A DNA stretch of 5,043 nt from Saprospiraceae bacterium (GTDB taxonomy: Bacteria > Bacteroidota > Bacteroidia > Chitinophagales > Saprospiraceae): contig JACMMM010000732.1 of NCBI GenBank assembly GCA_014379065.1, positions 1 to 5,043 of the forward strand, read 5' to 3'. Shown here in pieces: positions 1 through 4,643 of this stretch (its first letter is position 1; every line of letters begins with the position of its first letter). The position numbers and the translations under genes are program-made. The notes under the pieces are model-generated. The model had not been told where the DNA came from. It saw only the letters and a list, made by a program, of their open reading frames with translations, and made no database searches.

Positions 1-720
1 AATGCGGAGTTGTTGCTTCGTCATTGGCCAGTCTGGTTTGGGCATCTTGAAAATCCGCTGCTCACGGTTTTTTTTGTCAAAAATCATGTAGGTTACAAAC
101 CCAACAAAGGCCACGCCTTCTGCAATACTGCTCGCCAAGCCTGAGCCGCCAATCCCCATTTCAGGCAGTCCGAATTTGCCAAAAATCAGTGCATAGTTCA
201 GCACCAGATTCACCACCGCCAACAATAAGGTCGAAGCCAGTATGATTCCTGGTCTCGCAATGCCCGTGTACAAGGCAATGAGTGCCACGCCCCCATAGCT
301 AAAAAATACCCCGTAAGAGCGATAATGAATGTATTCGAGGCTTTTTTTGTAAACTTCTGGGGAATGTTCCAGAAAAAACTGGAAAAACCATTCCGTTCCA
401 AAACGCATGAACGCCCACATGATCGCCGCCAGCGCCAGCTCGAAAATCAGCATGGTATGGAAGGTGTGCCCTACAGCGCCTGGCTTTCCTTCCCCCATTC
501 GTCGCGCTATCATGATCTGCCCGCCCCGCGAAAAAGCAAATCCTATGGCAGCGATGGTGATGTAAAAAACACCCACGAACCCCATCGCCGCAAATTCTAC
601 CTCGCCTTTGTGGTACAAGAGCACCGCATCGCTTAGTGCAATGACGTTCTGCGCCGCCGAACCGAGCATGATCGGCGCGGAGATTTTCCAGATTTGGCGG
701 TAGCTAAGGTCGAGGAGCAA
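1..720 (-). CDS. MATE family efflux transporter, N-terminal part (partial)
   Basis: This is an inner-membrane exporter of the MATE (NorM/DinF-like) family, which expels cationic drugs or metabolites in exchange for Na+ or H+. The 240 visible codons stay open to the window edge. Family proteins run to about 440-460 residues, so roughly the C-terminal half is missing. Visible marks are the N-terminal YRQIWKISAPIMLG segment entering the first membrane helix, the SRGGQIMIARRMGEGKP loop (residues 64-80), and GKFGLPEMGIGGSGLAS (181-197), typical of the MATE helix 5-6 region. Hydrophobic helices alternate with short loops throughout. There is no ATG before the first helix, and an in-frame TGA lies at 745-747. 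The best start is therefore TTG at 718-720; the first internal ATG (codon 17) lies inside the helix. It follows the methyltransferase gene after 73 bp and may share its transcript. Family confidence is high; the substrate cannot be told. Confidence 0.9.
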   Translation of the reverse strand, partial: MLLDLSYRQIWKISAPIMLGSAAQNVIALSDAVLLYHKGEVEFAAMGFVGVFYITIAAIGFAFSRGGQIMIARRMGEGKPGAVGHTFHTMLIFELALAAIMWAFMRFGTEWFFQFFLEHSPEVYKKSLEYIHYRSYGVFFSYGGVALIALYTGIARPGIILASTLLLAVVNLVLNYALIFGKFGLPEMGIGGSGLASSIAEGVAFVGFVTYMIFDKKNREQRIFKMPKPDWPMTKQQLRI

Positions 721-760
721 GGTTGTGGTGGATTTGTTGAGTTGTCAATTTGGGCGTATA

Positions 761-784
761 ATCACTTCATCACTTCATCACTTT
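761..784. repeat. Three tandem copies of an 8-bp unit (ATCACTTC)
   Basis: The plus strand reads ATCACTTC, ATCACTTC, ATCACTTT in direct succession. The array lies in the 73-bp gap between the methyltransferase stop and the proposed MATE start. Read on the minus strand it carries GTGATGAAGTGA, whose ATG is closed at once by TGA, so it does not supply a start for the MATE gene. It is probably a simple replication-slippage repeat. Confidence 0.7.
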
Positions 785-793
785 ATTGCTTTA

Positions 794-1645
794 TCAAAAA
801 AACCTCCAAGGTTTCCATCGAGCAGGCAAGATCTTGAAATGTTGTTTTTCTCGAAAATCAGGATCAACAAATGCCAGCGAAAGCTCGAAGAAATCAAGTG
901 TCAGCGTTACTCTGGAGTGATTTTTGATCTGTTCCCAAGCCTCGGCCATGCCTTCAGACCAATGCATATCGTCGAACACAAAAACCGTTTTTTCGTGGGC
1001 AAAGGCCAGACATTCCTCAAAATAATGGAGCGTGGGTTCCGGGCGATGGTTGCCGTCAAAGAACGCAAAATCAAGGTCTTGCAAATCCTGCAGCGCTTTG
1101 GTTAGGGTTTCCTCGAATGGGCCCTCCCTCACTTCGGTATTTTTTGCCAAACCAAGCCAATCCAAATTCATACGCGCTACATGGGCTGTATCCGAACTCC
1201 CTTCCAAGCTTACAAACCGTGCTTCACGCACTGCCGAAGCCAGGTACATTGCGCCAATCCCGACCGATGTGCCGAGCTCGAGCATGGTGTGGGGTTGCAA
1301 ATGGGTGGCTAGCCGAAACAGCATCTGGCCCTGTCCTGCGGAACTGCCTGCCCGCCGAGCTATGCTCCTAACACTTCTCTTTTTTGTTGCTGCCAACGGA
1401 TCCTGTCCAGCGCCGACTGCCGACTGCGAACTGCCACCGCCACTACCATAGTCCTCCACATGCAGCACCACATCGCTCTTCAGCATTTTTTGGCGTATTT
1501 CTTCCACATCGCGGAAAGCGTAAAACCAGCGTTCGTCTTCAAGCACCGCACAGGCCAATTCGAACACAAAAGGAGAGTGCAGTTGATATTTTGTGGTAGC
1601 GGCGCGGTAAAAACGGAAAAATTCGGCGATTTGAAATAAGTTCAT
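794..1645 (-). CDS. Class I SAM-dependent methyltransferase (O-methyltransferase-like)
   Basis: This is a 283-residue cytosolic protein with the Rossmann fold of class I SAM-dependent methyltransferases, closest in feel to the catechol/caffeoyl-CoA O-methyltransferase-like proteins common in Bacteroidota. The acceptor substrate is unknown. Motif I is MLELGTSVG (121-129), which binds SAM. The acidic end of strand 2 is VSLEG (145-149). FFDGNH (195-200) and FDDMHW (224-229) match the motif IV and metal/substrate-side strands. The N-terminal LHSPFVFEL (22-30) is typical of this Bacteroidota subgroup. Residues about 67-88 form a Gly/Ser/Ala/Gln-rich stretch that looks like an insertion before RSVRSIAR; three GGCAGT-type heptamers encode residues 71-77. 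The C-terminus has a short basic/aromatic tail (ARWKPWRFF). It starts at ATG 1643-1645 and stops at TGA 794-796. A 73-bp gap separates it from the MATE gene. Confidence 0.88.
   Translation of the reverse strand: MNLFQIAEFFRFYRAATTKYQLHSPFVFELACAVLEDERWFYAFRDVEEIRQKMLKSDVVLHVEDYGSGGGSSQSAVGAGQDPLAATKKRSVRSIARRAGSSAGQGQMLFRLATHLQPHTMLELGTSVGIGAMYLASAVREARFVSLEGSSDTAHVARMNLDWLGLAKNTEVREGPFEETLTKALQDLQDLDFAFFDGNHRPEPTLHYFEECLAFAHEKTVFVFDDMHWSEGMAEAWEQIKNHSRVTLTLDFFELSLAFVDPDFREKQHFKILPARWKPWRFF
1415..1435 (-). repeat. Three in-frame heptamers (GGCAGTT / CGCAGTC / GGCAGTC) inside the methyltransferase
   Basis: On the coding (minus) strand, 1435 to 1415 reads GGCAGTT, CGCAGTC, GGCAGTC, and a degenerate GGCGCTG follows to 1408. 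Three heptamers make 21 bp, so the reading frame is kept and exactly GSSQSAV (residues 71-77) is encoded. The array sits in a low-complexity insert ahead of the conserved domain. A related GGCAGTT/GGCAGT/GGCAGCC array lies between genes at 3181-3200. Confidence 0.65.
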
Positions 1646-1869
1646 TGCGCGTTTATTGTACGGCGGCTTGGGCCGCTAGGCGTCTCGATAAAGTACAACT
1701 CATGGTCTTGCTCACATCGGCAGCTAAAGCAGCCGCTACATTTTAACACTTGGGCGCAAAATAGGGCGGGTTTCGGTTAAAAAAAGATTAAACAGGTTTT
1801 GCTGTCAAAAGTCCCGTCGAGATGCCCCGTTTTGGGACCAGTTTCACACAAAACGAGACAAAAATTTAC
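1646..1869. promoter_or_regulatory. Divergent intergenic region between the methyltransferase and the outer-membrane protein gene
   Basis: This 224-bp spacer must hold the promoters of both divergent genes, but I found no exact TAnnTTTG box on either strand. Two small dyads are visible. One is a 5-bp stem (GCGGC/GCCGC, 1663-1676) in the methyltransferase leader. The other is an 18-bp near-palindrome at 1718-1735 (CGGCAGCTAAAGCAGCCG, one mismatched pair) that could be a protein-binding site. No coding potential is seen. The boundaries are simply those of the flanking genes. Confidence 0.4.
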
Positions 1870-2424
1870 ATGACAAAGATTCGTTTTTTCCTGAGCACGT
1901 TCCTCCTCACCGCTCTGTTCATCAATCCAGCATTTTCACAACGTTACAAAACCGCAGCAGGCGTTCGGTTTGACAACGGTTTTAATCTCACTGCACAACA
2001 GTACATTACCAAAGGCTGGACTGTTGAAGGAATTTTGCATACGCCGCTTGTTAGCACCAAAGACCTTGGTGTAACCTTGTTAGCCGAAAAGCACCACAAA
2101 ATCCTTGTCCGAGGCATCAATTTCTACTCTGGCGCAGGTGTCCACTACTACTGGCAGCAGAATTCAGTAAGGGAGGATACCGAAGTACATAAAAATGTGA
2201 TGGGACTAAGCGGGATTGCGGGCCTCGAAGCCTCTCTGGGTCGTATCAATATGGCAGTGGATTGGAAACCCGAACTTCATTTGTCTGGCGACCAGGCCCG
2301 GCCCTTTGAATGGAATGGGGCGTCCATATCGCTGCGCTACATCATCGAAAAGCGCGAACGCAAAAAAATTAAAGACTGGAAATTCTGGGATAAATTCGGC
2401 GGAAAGAAAAAAGGAAAGCGCTGA
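1870..2424 (+). CDS. Exported conserved hypothetical, probable small outer-membrane beta-barrel protein
   Basis: I do not recognise a named family. The preferred product is 184 residues. It begins with a clear Sec signal peptide: MTKIRFF, a hydrophobic core to about residue 18, then NPAFS and Gln, with cleavage predicted after Ser23. The mature part is built of short alternating segments with aromatic residues and glycines (AAGVRFDNGFNLTAQQY, INFYSGAGVHYYW, ISLRYII), as in small outer-membrane barrels. The last predicted strand, ASISLRYII (151-159), is followed by a 25-residue, strongly basic tail (ERKKIKDW to GGKKKGKR) that probably lies outside the barrel. The frame is open upstream to an ATG at 1822, but that would place 16 polar residues before the signal peptide, so ATG 1870, behind an A-rich leader, is chosen. 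It is monocistronic, convergent with xseB, and followed by a large hairpin. Being a gene is near certain; the barrel assignment is inference. Confidence 0.8.
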   Translation: MTKIRFFLSTFLLTALFINPAFSQRYKTAAGVRFDNGFNLTAQQYITKGWTVEGILHTPLVSTKDLGVTLLAEKHHKILVRGINFYSGAGVHYYWQQNSVREDTEVHKNVMGLSGIAGLEASLGRINMAVDWKPELHLSGDQARPFEWNGASISLRYIIEKRERKKIKDWKFWDKFGGKKKGKR

Positions 2425-2439
2425 AAAGCATGAGCATTG

Positions 2440-2549
2440 AACCGCAAAATATAAAACAGAAGAACCGCAAAATTTAAAATCATGCCCAGTGTGCAATCCG
2501 GCATCTCGATTTTAAATTTTGCGGTTCTTCTGTTTTACAAGTTGCGGTT
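2440..2549. terminator. Very long inverted repeat between convergent genes, probable bidirectional terminator
   Basis: Arms 2452-2481 and 2508-2537 are perfect 30-bp reverse complements. Inside the loop, ATGCC (2482-2486) can pair with GGCAT (2500-2504). Outside, across a small internal loop, AACCGCAA (2440-2447) pairs with TTGCGGTT (2542-2549). The plus-strand stem is followed by a run of six T (2548-2553) that overlaps the xseB stop codon. On the minus strand T-rich tracts (TTTTATATTTT) lie within and near the far arm. It lies 15 bp after the outer-membrane protein stop and 2 bp after the xseB stop, so it can end transcription from both sides. At about 43 possible base pairs it is far longer than a standard intrinsic terminator and could be a repeat element serving as one. 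Confidence 0.75.
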
Positions 2550-2551
2550 TT

Positions 2552-2749
2552 TTACTGTCCCAATCTCCCCACAGCATCCTCTGTTGAGCGCAGCCTTTCG
2601 CGGCAAAAGCGCACGAGTTCGGCAGCACGGTCGATTTTAACCGTGAGATCGTCAATGCCAACGGAGCCACCTTGCAGGTCATTCACGATTTTTTGCAATT
2701 CGGTCCACGCCGACTGGTAGGTAGGTTCTTCTGGTTGTTGTTTGTTCAA
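2552..2749 (-). CDS. xseB: Exodeoxyribonuclease VII small subunit
   Basis: XseB is the small subunit of exonuclease VII, the cytosolic enzyme that degrades single-stranded DNA from both ends to short oligonucleotides; several small subunits bind each large XseA subunit. The 65-residue length fits the family. The typical pattern is present: Y-x-x-A-W-x-E-L-Q-K-I-V-x-x-L-Q (residues 11-26), then GIDDLTVKIDRAAEL (31-45) and the second amphipathic helix LVRFCRERL (45-53). The start appears to be TTG at 2747-2749: an in-frame TAA lies just upstream at 2756-2758, no ATG is available, and the TTG places the first conserved residue (Tyr11) at the usual distance. It follows the SET-domain gene by 31 bp and is probably the last gene of a paaA-SET-xseB transcript. 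xseA is not in the window. Family assignment is confident. Confidence 0.9.
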   Translation of the reverse strand: MNKQQPEEPTYQSAWTELQKIVNDLQGGSVGIDDLTVKIDRAAELVRFCRERLRSTEDAVGRLGQ

Positions 2750-2780
2750 GTTGAAATTTTAGTTTGAATGGGATGTCAGG

Positions 2781-3167
2781 CTATTTTTCAAACCACACTT
2801 TTTCGTGGTTGTTAGCGTCGCCGTTGTAATTGATGAGTATCTCCGCGCCGGCGGGGATAGGTTTAATACAGTAAAAATCAATGGTTTGCGCCTCAAAATC
2901 CATGCCGTATTCGGCATTAGGATCGTAGGAATGATTGTAAAGCGAGCCAAAGCCTAGGCAAAATGCGAACCATTCGCCCCGCTCTCCCCAATCAAAATAG
3001 TAGTCGTCGAGCACGGTTTTGCGCACATCTGCCAGTTCTTCTTTTGGGAACAAAATGATGGGGCAAATCTCCAAGATTTCGCCCGCTTCGATGTCCCGAC
3101 CAGCGAAAACGCCCTTGCCGTGAAGGTCAGAATCGGCTACAAAAATGGAGGCTTGTTGGAGTGACAT
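2781..3167 (-). CDS. Small SET domain-containing protein (putative lysine methyltransferase)
   Basis: This 128-residue protein consists almost wholly of a SET domain, the fold of SAM-dependent protein-lysine N-methyltransferases. Visible motifs are HGKGVFAGRDIEAGE (16-30), the N-terminal G-x-G part that contacts SAM; SLYNHSYDPNAEY (75-87), which includes the invariant NHS-type motif (N78-H79-S80); and EILINYNGD (109-117), with Tyr114 in the place of the catalytic tyrosine. There are no pre-SET or post-SET cysteine clusters, so it is a minimal domain about the size of viral SET proteins. It has no signal peptide and is presumably cytosolic; its target is unknown. It starts at ATG 3165-3167. 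It lies between paaA (73-bp gap) and xseB (31-bp gap) on the same strand, but neither neighbour suggests a substrate. Fold assignment is confident; activity is inferred. Confidence 0.88.
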   Translation of the reverse strand: MSLQQASIFVADSDLHGKGVFAGRDIEAGEILEICPIILFPKEELADVRKTVLDDYYFDWGERGEWFAFCLGFGSLYNHSYDPNAEYGMDFEAQTIDFYCIKPIPAGAEILINYNGDANNHEKVWFEK

Positions 3168-3180
3168 TTTAGTGTACAGG

Positions 3181-3200
3181 GGCAGTTGGCAGTGGCAGCC
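3181..3200. repeat. GGCAGT-type short tandem array between paaA and the SET gene
   Basis: GGCAGTT, GGCAGT and GGCAGCC stand head to tail in the 73-bp gap. The unit is almost the same as the heptamers embedded in the methyltransferase gene at 1415-1435. The flanking bases to 3224 can form only a weak, mismatched stem (CAGCC/GGCTG ends) with no T-run, so I do not call a terminator here. Confidence 0.55.
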
Positions 3201-3230
3201 TCATCCGCTCTTTGGTGAAGGCTGTAGTAG

Positions 3231-3252
3231 TAGGCAGCTTTTAGGCAGCTTT
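3231..3252. repeat. 11-bp tandem duplication at the 3' end of paaA
   Basis: TAGGCAGCTTT occurs twice in direct succession (3231-3241 and 3242-3252). The right-hand copy encodes the last Lys-Ala-Ala of paaA, and the stop codon spans the junction of the two copies. The left-hand copy lies just beyond the stop. It looks like a slippage duplication of the gene end, with no effect on the reading frame. Confidence 0.7.
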
Positions 3253-4227
3253 TGCTGCGGTTTTTTCTGAGGATTCGGTTCGTTGATTTTTTTTCTCTGC
3301 GTAAGCCACAGCGGCTTCGCGCACCCAGGCACCTTCTTCCCAAGCCTTGCGACGTGTTTCCAAGCGCTCGCGGTTGCAGGGGCCGTTGCCTTTCACCACA
3401 TTCCAGAACTCGTCCCAGTCAATGGCCCCAAAATCGTAGTGGCCACGTTCTGCGTTCCACTTCAGCTCAGTATCGGGGTGTTCGAGGCCCAGCACTTTTA
3501 TTTGTTCGGCTACCATATCCACAAAGCGTTGGCGCAGTTCGTCGTTGCTGAACCGTTTGATTTTCCAGCGCATGCTTTGCTCGCTGTGGGTGGATTCGCC
3601 GTCAGAAGGCCCAAACATCATCACAGAGGGCCAATACCAGCGGTTGATGGCATCTTGGGCCATGGCGCGCTGCTCTGGTGAACCGTTGGCCAGCGTGAGC
3701 AGCACTTCAAACCCTTGTCGTTGGTGAAAACTTTCCTCTTTGCACACCCTTACCATAGCGCGGGCATAAGGGCCGTAGGAGCAGCGACAAATGGGGATTT
3801 GGTTCAAAATCGCAGCGCCGTCTACCAGCCAGCCAATAGCACCCACATCGGCCCAAGAGCTGGAAGGGTAATTGAAAATGGAGGAATATTTTGCCTTGCC
3901 GGAGTGCAGTTCTTCGTACATCTCGTCGCGGGCCATGCCAAGGGTTTCGGCAGCGGCATAGAGGTAGAGGCCGTGCCCGGCTTCATCCTGCACTTTGGCT
4001 AGGAGTATTTGTTTGCGCTTGAGCGAAGGGGCGCGGGTGATCCAAATGCCTTCGGGGAGCATCCCAACTATTTCAGAATGAGCGTGTTGGCTGATTTGAC
4101 GAAGCAGCGTTTTGCGGTATGAATCTGGCATCCAATCTTTCGGCTCGATGCGAATGTCGGCGTCAATTTTGGACTGAAAATGCTCTTCAAGGGAGTATTT
4201 AAGGGCGGTTTGTTCGCTGATTGCCAT
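3241..4227 (-). CDS. paaA: 1,2-phenylacetyl-CoA epoxidase catalytic subunit PaaA
   Basis: PaaA is the di-iron subunit of the ring 1,2-phenylacetyl-CoA epoxidase (PaaABCE), which uses O2 and electrons from PaaE to make the epoxide that starts aerobic phenylacetate breakdown in the cytosol. The 328 residues are slightly longer than the usual 310 or so. The ferritin-like four-helix core shows the expected carboxylate/histidine ligands: a glutamate in HAHSEIVG (E52), E82-x-x-H85 in KVQDEAGHG, and E165-x-x-H168 in KEESFHQRQG. Other family stretches are LPEGIWITRAPSL (57-69), WYWPSVMMFGPSD (197-209) and IDWDEFWNVVKGNGPCN (269-285). The C-terminus ends in a low-complexity, Lys/Ala/Glu-rich tail (from about residue 311) that looks dispensable. 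It starts at ATG 4225-4227. A -7-like box lies about 90 bp upstream. No paaB, paaC, paaD or paaE is adjacent on either side, which is unusual for this pathway. Identification is very confident. Confidence 0.95.
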   Translation of the reverse strand: MAISEQTALKYSLEEHFQSKIDADIRIEPKDWMPDSYRKTLLRQISQHAHSEIVGMLPEGIWITRAPSLKRKQILLAKVQDEAGHGLYLYAAAETLGMARDEMYEELHSGKAKYSSIFNYPSSSWADVGAIGWLVDGAAILNQIPICRCSYGPYARAMVRVCKEESFHQRQGFEVLLTLANGSPEQRAMAQDAINRWYWPSVMMFGPSDGESTHSEQSMRWKIKRFSNDELRQRFVDMVAEQIKVLGLEHPDTELKWNAERGHYDFGAIDWDEFWNVVKGNGPCNRERLETRRKAWEEGAWVREAAVAYAEKKNQRTESSEKTAAKAA

Positions 4228-4317
4228 GTGTTCTGGAAAAGATTTACATGATTTGCGAGCCGTTTTTACACGGTGCGGAATGCGGGCAACTCATGTGGCT
4301 TTTTGAAAAATCGGATG

Positions 4318-4325
4318 CAAAGGTA
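4318..4325 (-). promoter_or_regulatory. Candidate -7 promoter element for paaA (TACCTTTG)
   Basis: On the minus strand the bases read TACCTTTG, an exact match to the Bacteroidota -7 consensus TAnnTTTG. No TTTG -33 element lies 19-21 bp upstream, which lowers confidence. If used, paaA would have a leader of about 90 nt. The surrounding 10-mer TTACCTTTGC is identical to the one at the bamD promoter. Confidence 0.45.
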
Positions 4326-4346
4326 ACAGGGTGAACGAGGAATGTT

Positions 4347-4415
4347 GTTTGTTCTAAAATGATTTTTTGCCAACAACGGAGCAGGGATCACGTTTGTTCA
4401 AAATCATTTTTTCCC
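4347..4415. repeat. Two near-identical AT-rich segments
   Basis: GTTTGTTCTAAAATGATTTT followed by TTGCC (from 4347) resembles GTTTGTTCAAAATCATTTT followed by TTCCC (from 4392). The cores AAAATGATTTT (4355-4365) and AAAATCATTTT (4400-4410) are also reverse complements of each other, so the pair can act as a direct or an inverted repeat. They lie just upstream of the paaA -7 box. They might be protein-binding sites or remnants of a dispersed repeat; the sequence alone cannot decide. Confidence 0.45.
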
Positions 4416-4487
4416 AAAAAGCCGCGCTGGAGCAACCATCGTCGTTAATGTAGTTTCTGATTCAATTCATTTTAAGTACCTGTTTGT

Positions 4488-4569
4488 CAGCCACTAATTA
4501 CACTAATTCACACTAAAATAATGGCCAACAGGGCATCTGATTCGTGAAAATTTGTGTAATTAGTGGCTG
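4488..4569. repeat. Imperfect palindrome upstream of bamD
   Basis: CAGCCACTAATTACAC (4488-4503) and GTGTAATTAGTGGCTG (4554-4569) are perfect 16-bp reverse complements. With a mismatch and a two-base bulge the pairing can continue inward through AATTCAC (4505-4511) and GTG-aa-AATT (4544-4552). The left arm also holds a short direct repeat, CACTAATTA then CACTAATTC (4492-4509). No T-run directly follows either arm, so it is not a typical intrinsic terminator. It could be a dispersed palindromic repeat of the chromosome. Confidence 0.65.
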
Positions 4570-4603
4570 CTCTAACCATTTTAAAGGCAAAATTTTGACC
4601 TTT

Positions 4604-4636
4604 TTTGTCCATTTTCCCAATCATTCCTTACCTTTG
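4604..4636 (+). promoter_or_regulatory. Bacteroidota-type promoter of bamD
   Basis: TTTG at 4604-4607 serves as the -33 element and TACCTTTG at 4629-4636 is an exact TAnnTTTG -7 element. The spacer is 21 bp, within the usual range for the Bacteroidota primary sigma factor. The expected transcription start falls at about 4640-4643, immediately before the first ATG of bamD at 4644, which implies a leaderless or nearly leaderless transcript. Confidence 0.65.
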
Positions 4637-4643
4637 CGCCCCT

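Larger units (their letters stand above)
4228..4643. other. Gene-free divergent intergenic region between paaA and bamD
   Basis: About 415 bp without a credible reading frame on either strand. From left to right it holds the paaA leader (4228-4317) and a -7-like promoter box for paaA (4318-4325, minus). Then come two near-identical AT-rich segments (4347-4370 and 4392-4415), an imperfect palindrome (4488-4569) and the bamD promoter (4604-4636). Base composition is more A+T-rich than the flanking genes. The stretch 4416-4487 shows nothing I can name. Confidence 0.6.

Noticed and set aside
210..401. 63-codon minus-strand frame and the 325-636 plus-strand frame
   Set aside because: Both are other-frame shadows of the MATE transporter, which is continuous through the region with correct family motifs.
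725..1105. 126-codon open frame on the plus strand
   Set aside because: It lies antisense to the methyltransferase, whose SAM-binding motifs are clear; its translation has no recognisable domain.
1688..1695. TACTTTAT on the minus strand as a promoter box for the methyltransferase
   Set aside because: It departs from TAnnTTTG at the last positions and has no -33 partner at the right distance.
1822..1869. Upstream ATG extending the outer-membrane protein by 16 residues
   Set aside because: The extension is polar and would bury the signal peptide; ATG 1870 begins a standard signal peptide directly.
3196..3224. CAGCC...GGCTG stem between paaA and the SET gene as a terminator
   Set aside because: The middle of the stem has three mismatches and no T-run follows on the minus strand.
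3283..3681. 132-codon open frame on the plus strand with some hydrophobic stretches
   Set aside because: It is antisense to paaA, whose family identity is certain; composition reflects the complementary codons.
4416..4487. Search for a tRNA, small RNA or short gene in the gene-free spacer
   Set aside because: No cloverleaf, no open frame with a start and family motif, and no clear terminator is visible.
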